Position numbers and translations under genes: made by a program. The notes under the pieces are model-generated. The model searched no databases and had not been told where the DNA came from. It saw nothing but the letters and a program-made list of their open reading frames with translations. Positions 35,130 through 45,333 of a DNA stretch of 64,000 bases are shown here, piece by piece; the first letter of the stretch is position 1; every line of letters begins with the position of its first letter. Source of the DNA: Portulaca oleracea (Eukaryota; Streptophyta; Magnoliopsida; Caryophyllales; Portulacaceae); the NCBI GenBank assembly GCA_029582165.1, contig CM055876.1, positions 13,164,501 through 13,228,500 of the forward strand. The letters run 5' to 3'.

Positions 35130-35688
35130 TAAGTCTTTCTGATTAAACTATCCTTGTCGGACATCTTGCTTGAATATTTAGGATGAGCCTCATTTATTCC
35201 AATAGGTTCGGTGCCAGTTTTGCTAGAATTGTGTTTACTGTCTGACCCAACGCATAAAGTTACCAACTATCGTCACCCTATCCACAATGTTTATCATAAC
35301 ATTCTGATTCGTAGAAGGAGTCTAAATAGACATGCCGCTCACCAAATATATTCCACCATCATCATTCCGTTTAGCAATCCATTTTCAAACAACTTTCACA
35401 CTAAAAGGAAGCCTACCATACTTAATCTTATTGAATTTAACTCATAAAACTAACATTTTAATCCTTTGATTTATGCTTTCAACCACTTCTTAACCTCCAT
35501 CTCTATTGAAAATCTCTCAAAGTCATACTTCTTACCATTTCTGCCAACTTTTGAGGGAACACAAACATCGATAACAACACTTAAGTCAATAAATAAGCTT
35601 ATAAGCCTCGAAGTTCCAAAACTATTAGGTGGATTTTCATTAAACAATGAAAACTTCTTTTTTTTTTTTGCCATGATTTTAGCTTGTT
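35130..35688 (-). pseudogene. RRM-type domain relic, truncated by family B LTR
   Basis: Minus-strand codons from about 35640 read FIDLSVVIDVCVPSKVGRNG then KKYDFERF. This matches the second half of an RRM in plant retroelement or SR-like proteins (G.VVDVFIP.K...GRRFGFVRF). Further on, EFN-stop-IKYGRLPF recalls the L.VNLAKYGR strand. Stops interrupt it, and its 5' part ends where the family B LTR begins at 35689. It could be a LINE ORF1 remnant or a host-gene relic. Confidence 0.45.
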
Positions 35689-35966
35689 TGATGTAAAACT
35701 GATGCAAAGCTAGGGTTTGATCAATTATACATCAAAGTGTGTGTGTGTGGGGGGGGGGGGGGGAGGGGGAGGGGGACGTGAACAAACCTAGGATATATTG
35801 TGGTTCACGAAAGGCTAGGGTTTTGTAGGGAAAGTTCAAGAAAGATCGAAACTTTGGATAGTTCAAGGAAATCGAACTTGATACAGAGAGACCATAAGTT
35901 GAATCCCTAGGACTTCTTGTTCTTCTACTTAGTTACAGGAACACCTACTAAGTATAGGAACAAGCT
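35689..35966 (-). repeat. Family B LTR copy 1, left part (split by the Athila-like insertion)
   Basis: Starts TGATGTAAAACTGATGC, the edge shared by all four family B LTRs in the window. It contains a TG microsatellite plus G-run at 35738-35772 and is interrupted at 35966 by the Athila-like element. It continues at 42374. Orientation is minus, judged from the primer-binding site beside other copies. Confidence 0.75.
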
Positions 35967-37577
35967 TGATGAGGACATATAGTGACTAAATATTGGGAGC
36001 ATTTTGATAGTGAAATTTGGGGAATAATGTGCTTAATTGATCTTTTATGATCTTATTTCGTTATCTTAACTGAGTTTTGTGTGTTTTGTTCAATTTGTGC
36101 AGATTAGTGATATGAACTATAAAGATCGCATCCATTACTTGATTCATCACTAAAAGAGCTTTCCGACTATATATTATAAGGTCAATTCAGAGTTGAGATG
36201 ATAGAGTTAAGAATAAAATAGCAGAAAGTGTGCGAAAATTGATATATATCCACTCTTTTGATCACCATCATTTCCACAAGTATGCTATGACTTTGAGACT
36301 TATGCCAATGAAAAGTAGACTCCTAGAGCTTTCCGAAAAGTCAAGAACTAAGTCAATCGGACGTCGGACGAAGGAGATATGGCCGAAACAAGACGAACCA
36401 GAAAACTCCAGAACCAACACGACCCGTGTTGACTTCAACACGGTCCGTGTTGGCCTCCAGAGAGCTCAATTTCCCAAGAAACCATCAACACGACCCGTGT
36501 TGACACCAACACGGCCCGTGTTGGCCCTGTTTATGACGATTTGGTCGTTTCAACGTCTCTTAATGACTATATAATTGTAGATTCGGCTGATTCATCCATC
36601 ACCATCCACCTTCATTCATTCACTCCCATTCACCATCCATCTCCATCTCTACCATCATCCATCCCTTCCTCCACAAATCCATCCAAATTCATCCATAGTT
36701 GAAGATTGAGAGTTTATTGGAGTTTGAAGATCGATTATCAAGAAATCCATTGAAGTGGAGGAGCAAAAGTCCCCACCGACTACCATTCAAGCGAGGAACG
36801 ATTTCCATCTCGGTTTACTTCTATTTTTTTTAGATTTCATGCTTTCTAGAATAGATTTTGATATGTTTTGTGTTTTGAACATGAGTAGTGAGTAATTTCT
36901 TTCAGTTTGGGGGATAATCCCTTTCAAGTTTCTCTTATGGATTGAGTATTGTTGGATTGAACAAGTTTGTTTATCTTGTTTGAATGCATTTTATTTATCC
37001 TTTGATTTTGTATGTCATTGCTTTTGCTTGATCACCGTTAGCATGGTTATAGATTGTTGAGTGAAATACCGAACGGAGAAATTCGATAATCGGAACCCTT
37101 AGGATTAAACTAGTATATGAAGTGAACTAGAGATAGAAGACTTTGTAACTAGGGGTCATTGGATAATTTGATCTTTAACTTAGATAAAATTGACACAATA
37201 AAGAGTCCAAGAGATCAATTTTGCTAAGCAATCCGTTTCATTGCCAAAAGCTCGCTACGGAAGAATTTATGCAATTATCGACCCTATAATGTACCAAATT
37301 AGTGACATACATGTTCAATCCACTTGTTTGATTCATAAAGTGACTTAGGTTTTATCCCCTGAATGTCTTTCTCATATTGATTTCATCTTGTGAATTGTGT
37401 GAATATTTGATTTATTTGACCTTTTTAGTGACTAGAACTAGAATTAGTTATTCTCAATCTAAAACCCGACCGATTTAGCAATCACCTAGGAGGTTATTTG
37501 GTGCGTAGTTAGCAAAGTCCCTGTGGGATCGACCTTGATACTTGCTACACGAGCACCCGTGCACTTGCGGTCTATCA
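35967..37577 (+). repeat. 5' LTR of the Athila-like element
   Basis: 1611 bp. It contains four 17-bp palindromic boxes with CAACACG...CGTGTTG arms (36415-36431, 36436-36452, 36486-36502, 36507-36523) just upstream of a TATA-like ACTATATAATTG near 36566. A tRNA-Asp primer-binding site lies 6 nt past its end. Confidence 0.92.
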
Positions 37578-37583
37578 AGTTTT

Positions 37584-37601
37584 TGGCGCCGTTGCCGGGG
37601 A
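37584..37601 (+). promoter_or_regulatory. Primer-binding site, tRNA-Asp
   Basis: TGGCGCCGTTGCCGGGGA is the complement of the 3' end of plant tRNA-Asp including CCA, and would prime minus-strand cDNA synthesis. Confidence 0.93.
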
Positions 37602-37707
37602 CTTTGTCCCTAGCTGCCACCAAACGAATATCCTTAGATTGACTAGATCATTTTTGTTTTTGTTTTTCTCGTTTTCATTGTTTTTCTAAAAAAAAAATTC
37701 AAAAAAA

Positions 37708-38880
37708 ATGGCAATTATCTATTTCCCCCAATTTGAGCAGGAGTTATTTTGGCGCTATTTTGAGCGATTACTTGCTTGTCCTGTTCCATGTGGTGTTGAG
37801 CCTGGGAAATCAGATATTCTTGATATTGTTGTTGAGGGGGTGAATAGTGAGACTCGTACTCTATTAGAGTATTTTGGTTTTTATGCTAGAACTGTTGATG
37901 AAGCTTGGAGTTTGCTTGAGTGGCTTGCACGTTATACACTTTATTTTGAGAATTCTTTTTGTGCATCTGGTTACTCTTACTCTAATCCTTGTGCATCTCA
38001 TGCTAGATTATATACTCAACCCCATTGTTTGTCTCCTTGTCGTTTATGTTGTTCTCTTGACCATGATGATTCTACATGCCCTGGTTTAGCCAGACTTGAG
38101 ATTTTAATGAGGGCAATGCTAGAGCAACAAGATAAATTAGAAGCTAATCTAGAGGAAATAGTTGACCTTTCTGAGTCATCTTTGCCAATTGTTGCTCATT
38201 CCCATCCTAGCTTACCTAGAGACACTACTGATGGCGTCTTTGCTTTTCATGATGTACCCTTCCCTTTTTCTCAGTCGACGGGGTTTAAGATGAGTGAATC
38301 CCATGGGTTTGATGCTAGGTATGATGATGATTTTTCTCATGGGTCAATTGATACTATTGATGAGGAGGCTTGTGAGGGGGTTGTGGGTGGATTAGATCCT
38401 TCAAGAAAAGAATTTGATGATGTTGTACTCCCTACTTCCAATGTCTTATTCCATGCTTCTACTCCTTGTTCACCACTTTACTATTCCCCTAAATGCCTAG
38501 ATGAGCCACCTTTTGTTGAAGAGACCATATGTGTTCACGTTGATGTGGGATATGTGGTTAATTCTTGTGATATGCTTGAAGGGAACAACAATATTCTTTA
38601 TTTGTCCATAGGTACATTAAGAGGGTATCATTCTTCTCTTGATCCATATTGTATATACCTAGAGGACTTGCCTAGAAAACTCATGTGGACAACTTATTTT
38701 GATTCTTTTGATTTTTCTAAGGCCTTTGATCTATTTAAGAAAGCGATACTTACATTTTCTGCTATAACTCTTTTGTTGCTTTCTTATTTGCAAGCTTGTA
38801 AACCGCATGCTGAAGAGTTTGACAAGCTTCTAAGGGCATTGACGACATCTGAAGTAATGGCCCCAGTCTTAAGTTCTTGA
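37708..38880 (+). CDS. Intact 390-aa gag-like protein of the Athila-like element
   Basis: An uninterrupted frame opens 107 bases after the primer-binding site. Residues 36-80 (ILDIVVEGVNSETRTLLEYF then ARTVDEAWSLLEWLA) loosely resemble the capsid region of Athila-type gag. Residues 111-124 (CRLCCSLDHDDSTC) fit the CX2CX4HX4C zinc-knuckle spacing exactly, indicating nucleic-acid binding. The following 260 residues are acidic and rich in Ser, Asp and His. The C terminus contains YLEDLPRKLMWTTYF, then DSFDFSKAFDLFKKAI and a hydrophobic run AITLLLLSYLQ. It lacks protease and polymerase domains. A role in packaging the element's RNA by parasitising an autonomous partner is an inference; the C-terminal half matches nothing I know. 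Confidence 0.75.
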   Translation: MAIIYFPQFEQELFWRYFERLLACPVPCGVEPGKSDILDIVVEGVNSETRTLLEYFGFYARTVDEAWSLLEWLARYTLYFENSFCASGYSYSNPCASHARLYTQPHCLSPCRLCCSLDHDDSTCPGLARLEILMRAMLEQQDKLEANLEEIVDLSESSLPIVAHSHPSLPRDTTDGVFAFHDVPFPFSQSTGFKMSESHGFDARYDDDFSHGSIDTIDEEACEGVVGGLDPSRKEFDDVVLPTSNVLFHASTPCSPLYYSPKCLDEPPFVEETICVHVDVGYVVNSCDMLEGNNNILYLSIGTLRGYHSSLDPYCIYLEDLPRKLMWTTYFDSFDFSKAFDLFKKAILTFSAITLLLLSYLQACKPHAEEFDKLLRALTTSEVMAPVLSS

Positions 38881-40762
38881 TGGAGCGGCTGATGCTCCAT
38901 TCGCCCCATTCTTGAAGAGGCGATAGTTTAGGTGCATCCAGCACCTAACCTGGTGAGATCTTTCCTTATTTCCCTTTTTTCAATTTATTTGAATGTGCAT
39001 TGAGGGCAATGCTTTGTCCAAGCATGGGGGGATTGTATAAATGTGTAGTAGTGTCTTGAGTTTGTTTTTCTTAGTTTTTTGGTTTTGTTTATTTATAAAT
39101 AATTGCATCCACCTAGTTGCATTAGTTAGATTCATCCTTGATTTTTATTTTCTTCCTTTTCTTAGTTTTTAGTTTGTTTTATTTTCTAGGTTTGCATTTA
39201 GTTTAGTTTTAGTTTTTATTTTGAGAAAATAAATTTCCAAAAAATCAGAAAAATTAAATAATTGAGGGAAAAAGTCTAGGTTTTCTTTTAACTAGATTTA
39301 ATCTTGAGTAGCCCATTTGTGAATAACAGTCATGAAAAGAGTTTGTGAAAGCTTATTGAGTTGAGCACTGCATTTTGAAAGCAATGATTGATTCCCCTTA
39401 TGATCTATTGGAATGAGTTTGGCATATACATCTATTTGAGCTAGGTTTATTTGAGAGCTTTTACCCGTGAGACCACAAAGCCTTAAAATGACTAATCATT
39501 TTTATTAGTCTCATATTTTCCATGTGTGACTCATCCTTAGTTTCATTCTCTAGAACTTGCAATGTATCTCTTTGAAATTGCATTTTTGCTTGTGCTTTGA
39601 TAATATGATAGAGGCATTGTTATATATATTTTAGCTACATAGCCAAATAGCCACCCTTTACATGTTAAAATCCACCTTTAACCCTCTTTTAGCCTTGTAT
39701 CACTCTTTCTTTTGATTACCTATATTAAAAGCCATAGCTGAATATTGAATTTCCTACTCTTAAGCCTATGCTTGGAGTGTTAGAGTGTGAAGAGTTGGGT
39801 TTATTATGGTGTTTTTGTCGTTTGGTTTTGTTGGGGATGTTGTGAAGTTGAATATCATGAGATTGCTCCCAATTGTAGCTTGATATGGGTTGAGGTGGAA
39901 ATTTGCCTTATAATTGTATATTTATTTGTTTTGAATTGTAGTTCATTTTGAAAAAAAAAGAAAAAACAAAAAAAAGCAAAAAGAGAAAAAAGAGAAAAAA
40001 AGGAAAAAAAGAATGAAAAAAAGGTAGAAATAAAGTGTTTAGTAGTTTGTTAGTTTATTTTCTTTGATTTGAGGCGATTTCCACTTGATTATGGGATGCA
40101 TTGTAGTGAATATAAGGTGTGAAAGTTTTGTTTGTGCAAATTTGGTGAGGTTTATGCTCCAAGCTTGGGTTTTTAGCTCCACCTTTCCCAAATTGTATTT
40201 TCACTTCTTACCCTTAACCTTAGCCTCGTTACAACCCTTTCAAAAGTCCTCTTGATTGTCATATGTGCATTGCATATTAGCGGTAGAGAATTGAGATTGT
40301 TTTGTAAGCTTATGGTAGGATGTTGCTTTGGATTGAGTATTGAGTGCACCTTCATTGTATTATTTATTTTCAAACACATGAGAGGAGTGATTCCACATTC
40401 CTAAAAGTGAGGTTGCTCTCAATTTGCCGAGTTTCATGCCTATACATGTGCCTGCTTGCTTCATTTGTGATTAGGGGGTGATTGATTTGAACTTGAGAAG
40501 TGTAATGCTCATATAAATCTTTCTAAAGCTTTTCCTTCCCTTTTATATGGACTTTGATTCTCTTTGGGGGTATTCTAGATTAGATTTAGTTGATTGAATG
40601 CTCCTGTTGATGCTTTCCTGATGAGGATTGTAAATAAAAATCTTTGTTTTCATTTTGAGTCTTTTGTTTTGTTTTGTTTTTAAGTCTTTTGTCCCCGTGT
40701 TTTTATTTCTTTTCTTTTCTTTTCTTTTGTGAGTCTAGATTTGCTTGGGGACAAGCAAGAAC
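38881..40762 (+). other. Non-coding 3' region of the Athila-like element
   Basis: About 1.9 kb with no frame of note. It contains GCATTGAGGGCAATGC (38998-39013), a near-palindromic stretch, then AAGCATGGGGGGATT, a motif resembling the terminal polypurine tract, and a long A/G-rich run (about 39949-40030). Long untranslated 3' regions are usual in Athila relatives. Confidence 0.7.
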
Positions 40763-40778
40763 AAAGCATGGGGGAATT
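40763..40778 (+). promoter_or_regulatory. Polypurine tract of the Athila-like element
   Basis: AAAGCATGGGGGAATT immediately precedes the 3' LTR start at 40779 and would prime plus-strand synthesis. Confidence 0.85.
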
Positions 40779-42368
40779 TGATGAGGACATATAGTGACTA
40801 AATATTGGGAGCATTTTGATAGTGAAATTTGGGGAATAATGTGCTTAATTGATCTTTTATGATCTTATTTCGCTATCTTAATGAGTTTTGTGTGTTTTGT
40901 TCAAGTTGTGTAGATTAGTGATATGAACTCCAAAGCTCACATCCATTACTCGATTCATCACTAAAAGAGCTTTCCGACGATATATTATAAGGTCAATTCC
41001 GAGTTGAGATGATGGAGTTAAGAATAAAATTGCAGAAAGTGTGCGAAAATTGATATATGTCCACTCTTTTGGCTACCATCATTTCCACAAGTATGCTATG
41101 ACTTTGAGACTTATGCCAATGAAAAGTAGACTCCTAGAGCTTTCCGAAAAGTCAAGAATTAAGTCAATCGGACGTCGGACGAAGGAGATATGGCCGAAAC
41201 AAGACGAACCAGAAAACTCCAGAACCAACACGACCCGTGTTTACTTCAACACGGTCCGTGTTGGCCTCCAGAGAGCTCAATTTCCCAAGAAACCATCAAC
41301 ACGACCCGTGTTGGCCCTGTTTATGACGATTTGGCCGTTTCAACGTCTCTTAATGACTATATAATTGTAGATTCGGCTGATTCATCCATCACCATCCACC
41401 TTCATTCATTCACTCCCATTCACCATCCATCTCCATCTCTACAATCATCCATCCCTTCCTCCAAAAATCCATCCAAATTCATCCATAGTTGAAGATTGAG
41501 AGTTTATTGGAGTTTGAAGATCGATTCTCAAGAAATCCATTGAAGTGGAGGAGCAAAAGTCCCCACCGACTACCATTCAAGCGAGGAACGATTTCCATCT
41601 CGGTTTACTTCTCTTTCTTTTAGATTTCATGCTTTCTAGAATAGATTTTGATATGTTTTGTGTTTTGAACATGAGTAGTGAGTAGTTTCTTTCAGTTTGG
41701 GGGATAATCCCTTTCAAGTTTCTCTTATGGATTGAGTATTGTTGGATTGAACAAGTTTGTTTATCTTGTTTGAATGCATTTTATTTATCCTTTGATTTTG
41801 TATGTCATTGCTTTTGCTTGATCACCATTAGCATGGTTATAGATTGTTGAGTGAAATACCGAACGGAGAAATTCGATAATCGGAACCCTTAGGATTAAAC
41901 TAGTATATGAAGTGAACTAGAGATAGAAGACTTTGTAACTAGGGGTCATTGGATAATTTGATCTTTAACTTAGATAAAATTGACACAATAAAGAGTCCAA
42001 GAGATCAATTTTGCTAAGCAATCCGTTTCATTGCCAAAAGCTCGCTACGGAAGAATTTATGCAATTATCGACTCTATAATGTACCAAATTAGTGACATAC
42101 ATGTTCAATCCACTTGTTTGATTCATAAAGTGACTTAGGTTTTATCCCCTGAACGTCTTTCTCATATTGATTTCATCTTGTGAATTGTGTGAATATTTGA
42201 TTTATTTGACCTTTTTAGTGACTAGAACTAGAATTAGTTATTCTCAATCTAAAACCCGACCGATTTAGCAATCACCTAGGAGGCTAGTTTGGTGCGTAGT
42301 TAGCAAAGTCCCTGTGGGATCGACCTTGATACTTGCTACATGAGCACCCGTGCACTTGCGGCCTATCA
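40779..42368 (+). repeat. 3' LTR of the Athila-like element
   Basis: 1590 bp, near-identical to the 5' LTR. It lacks a 21-22 bp piece containing one palindromic box (boxes remain at 41226-41242, 41247-41263 and 41297-41313). It ends GCCTATCA before the target duplication AAGCT. Confidence 0.92.
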
Positions 42369-42373
42369 AAGCT

Positions 42374-43155
42374 CAACCTCACCACTTGAATAGCCAATTC
42401 AAGATATAATAGTAGAAAAGAAAAGAGAAAAACTCTAACGATGAGCAAAAGCTCATTTTGTATTCATAATTCAAAGCTGTGTGTCTTGGAAGATTACAAA
42501 CCTCCCTATTTATACTAGACTAAGTCCTAATCCTACTAGGACTACTAACTTGACGCCTAAGTAGCCTAAATCCTTCTAGGAATTGGCTTTCCTAATCCTA
42601 ATTGGATTAGTTACAATTGGACGAATCCTTTTAGGATTTGGCTTTCCTAATTCTAATTGGATTAATTACATAAATAGCAATCCAAGACTAGGATTCCCTC
42701 CTAATTGACGTCTAACCTTCTCCTAATTGACCTCTACCCTTCTCCTAATTGACGTCCACACCTACTAAATACTACTTTGGCATTATGCCTTACAACTTAA
42801 TTAATAAAAAGCAACTACTATAACAAACTTAGCTACTAACAAAGAAAATAACTACTAAAGAAGAAAATACAAATGCTACTAATTTAACTTCTCTTCTATG
42901 GACTTCTCTTTCACGTGACTTGTATACTTCCATGGACTTCTTTCACGTGATTTTGATCCCCTTAGCTTGCTTGGACGTCATGTACCCTCCTTGAACTGAG
43001 GGTCCCCAAAGATGAGATCAAGGCTAAGTGAATCTCCATCATTCTCTATAAACCTTGGGTCCCCAAACGTGAGACCAAGGTTAGGCAAATCTCAATCATT
43101 CTCTATAAACCTTGGGTCCCCAAAGGTGAGACCAATGCTAGACAAATCTCAATCA
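42374..43155 (-). repeat. Family B LTR copy 1, right part
   Basis: Resumes the sequence interrupted at 35966 (CTTGAATAGCCAATTCAAG..., as in copies 2-4) and ends in tandem 57-bp units of the type GGGTCCCCAAAGGTGAGACC. The LTR edge at ...CTCAATCA is inferred from the purine tract that follows on the minus strand. Confidence 0.75.
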
Positions 43156-43992
43156 TTCTTCCCTTGTTGCAAAGAGTTTGTCCTCAAACTCGGTTGAATG
43201 AATTGGACCTTCTTATTGGGTGAGCGGGGCTGATTTCCATCATTCTCCCCTGGTTGCAAAGCGTTTGCTCTCAAACTCGATTAGATGAATTGACTCTTTA
43301 TGGGCATAGAGGTGGTTTCCTTCTGGTGGGGCAAGATGGTGTAAGTATTTGTTCGCCCATCATGAGTATGGCTCGATCAAACATCCATCGCCTGTCATGT
43401 AAGACGTTGCAAGCATCTATAAGTACAATTTCACAGCAGATTTAATCATGATACATGTTACCTATAGGGGATTGAACAATGACATCTCTTGGATCTTCTT
43501 GTTTTTCTTCTAACTCCACAAGATTGTCCTCGTCATCATACTCATTAAAGATTGGAGGGAGATTAAAATCGACCTCTGACTCTTCTTTTAAACATTGAAC
43601 TTCAAATTAAAAGGTTCAAAAGGGACCTTACTAACTTCAGCAGCATCATCAACTTCTAGAGGGAGATTAATCTCTTGTTCCTCTTGAACTTGATGTTCCC
43701 CTTCATGAACTTGGGGTGGTTCACGTGACTTCCTAGAATTATATTCAGTCCAAGCCATCTTGAATTGTAGCATCGCGAGTTCAAGGAGTGTAAACTCACG
43801 TCTCAATCTCCTAAATGTCCTTTCCTTCTTCGAAATCTGACCACTCTCTTGAGATGAAGGTTTGCTGGACAACATGGCTAAGGTTCTTTTATGGGGAACG
43901 GGGGGGGGGGGGGGGTGGAAGGATTGTGTTTGGGCTGAAGTGGAATCAAGGATTAACCCACCAGGAGGGTAGGCTAGCTCTGATACCATTTT
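43156..43992 (-). mobile_element. Family B internal region 1 (non-autonomous chromovirus-like)
   Basis: 837 bp between two family B LTRs. On the minus strand it runs: primer-binding site TGGTATCAGAGC (43988-43977, tRNA-iMet type), a gag-like N-terminal frame, a protease-region relic (IDACNVLHDRRWMFDRAIL near 43420-43360, matching the MDACHVLLGRPW.FDR motif of gypsy polyproteins), and then directly the polyprotein tail VSLSSNSF-like LCNKG/RGE region and purine tract. Reverse transcriptase and integrase are missing. The deletion makes it dependent on a full-length relative. Confidence 0.7.
43588..43989 (-). pseudogene. Family B gag-like N-terminal frame, 133 codons
   Basis: Starts MVSELAYPPGGLILDSTSA at the primer-binding site. 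It has a polyproline stretch encoded by a mutable C-run and a basic/helical segment FTLLELAMLQFKMAWTEYNS. The acidic tail ends EPFNLKFNV. Equivalent frames recur at 46956-47183 and 57419-57604. No capsid or zinc-knuckle motif is visible, so it is probably only the first part of an ancestral gag. Confidence 0.5.
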
Positions 43993-44952
43993 TGATGTAA
44001 AATTGATGGAAAGCTAGGGTTTGATCAATTATACATCAAAGTGGGGGGGGGGGGGGGACGTGAACAAACCTAGGTTATAGGGTGGTTAACGAAAAGCTAG
44101 GGTTTTGTAGGGAAAGTTCAAGAAAGATCGAAACTTTGGATAGTTCAACGGGATAGAACTTGATACAGAGACACCACAAGGTTAATCCCTAGGGCTTCTT
44201 GTTCTTCTACTTAGTTACAGAAACACCTTCTAAGTATAACGACAAGCTCTACCTCACATCTTGAATAGCCAATTCAAGATACAGTAGTGGAAAAGAAAAG
44301 AGGAAAACTCTCAGGATGAGCAAAAGCTCGTTATGTATTCATAATTCAAAGCTGTGTGTCTTGGAAGATTACAAACCTCCCTATTTATACTAGACTATGT
44401 CCTAATCTTACTAGGACTACTAACTTGACACCTAAGTAGCCTAAATCCTTCTATGATTTGGCTTTCCTAATCCAAATTGGATTAGTTACAATTGGACGAA
44501 TCCTTCTAGGATTGGGCTTTCCTAATCCTAATTGGATTAGTTACAAAATTAGCCATCCAAAACTAGGGTTCCCTCCTAATTGACGTCTACCCTTCTTCTA
44601 ATTGACGTCCACACCTACTAAATACTACTTTGGCATTATGCCTTACAACTTAATTAATAAAAAGCAACTACTATAACAAACATAGCTACTAATAAAGAAA
44701 ATAATTACTAATAATGAAAATACAAATACTACTAATTTAACTTCTCTTCTATGGACTTCTCTTTCACGTGACTTGTATACTTCCATGGACTTCATTCACG
44801 TGACTTTGCTCCCCCTTAGCTTGCTTGGACGTCATGTACCCTCCATGAACCTGGGGTCCCTAAAAGTGAGACCAAGGCAAGGCAAATCTCCATCATTCTC
44901 TATAAACCTTGGGTCCCCAAAGGTAAGACCAAGGCTAGACAAATCTCAATCA
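43993..44952 (-). repeat. Family B LTR copy 2
   Basis: 960 bp from TGATGTAAAATTGATGG to ...CTCAATCA. G-run of 15 at 44043-44057, two 57-bp units near the right edge (others have three). Followed by the polypyrimidine TTCTCCCCTTG, the complement of the polypurine tract. Confidence 0.78.
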
Positions 44953-45328
44953 TTCTCCCCTTGTTGCAAAGAGTTTGTCCTCAAACTCGGTTGAATGAAT
45001 TGAACCTTCTTATTGGGTGAGCGGGGCTGATTTCCACCATTCTCCCTTGGTTGCAAAGCGTTTGCTCTCAAACTCGATTGGATGAATTGACTCTTTATGG
45101 GCATAAAGGTGGTTTCCTTCTGGTTGGGCAAGATGGTGTAAGTATTTGTTCGCCCATCATGAGTATGGCTCGATCAAACATCCATGGCCTGTCATGTAAG
45201 ACGTTGCAAGCATCTATAAGTATAATTTCACAGCAGATTTAATCATGATACATGTTACCTATAGGGATTGAACAATGACATCTCTTGGATCTTCTTGTTG
45301 TTCTTCTAACTCCACAAGATTGTCCTCG
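44953..45328 (-). mobile_element. Family B internal region 2, part left of the Tat LTR
   Basis: Nearly identical to 43156-43540 of internal region 1, including the protease-region relic. It is cut at 45333 by a Tat-type LTR with TCATC duplication and resumes at 46901. Confidence 0.75.
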
Positions 45329-45333
45329 TCATC

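Larger units (their letters stand above)
35967..42368 (+). mobile_element. Athila-like Ty3/gypsy retrotransposon, non-autonomous, 6.4 kb
   Basis: Both LTRs start TGATGAGGACATATAG and end CTATCA; the target duplication AAGCT is exact (35962-35966 and 42369-42373). The primer-binding site TGGCGCCGTTGCCGGGGA (37584-37601) is complementary to the 3' end of tRNA-Asp, the Athila signature. The polypurine tract AAAGCATGGGGGAATT abuts the 3' LTR. There is no protease, reverse transcriptase or integrase; the only coding region is a 390-codon frame. The LTRs differ by few substitutions and one 21-bp indel, so the insertion is young. It sits inside a family B LTR. Confidence 0.93.
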
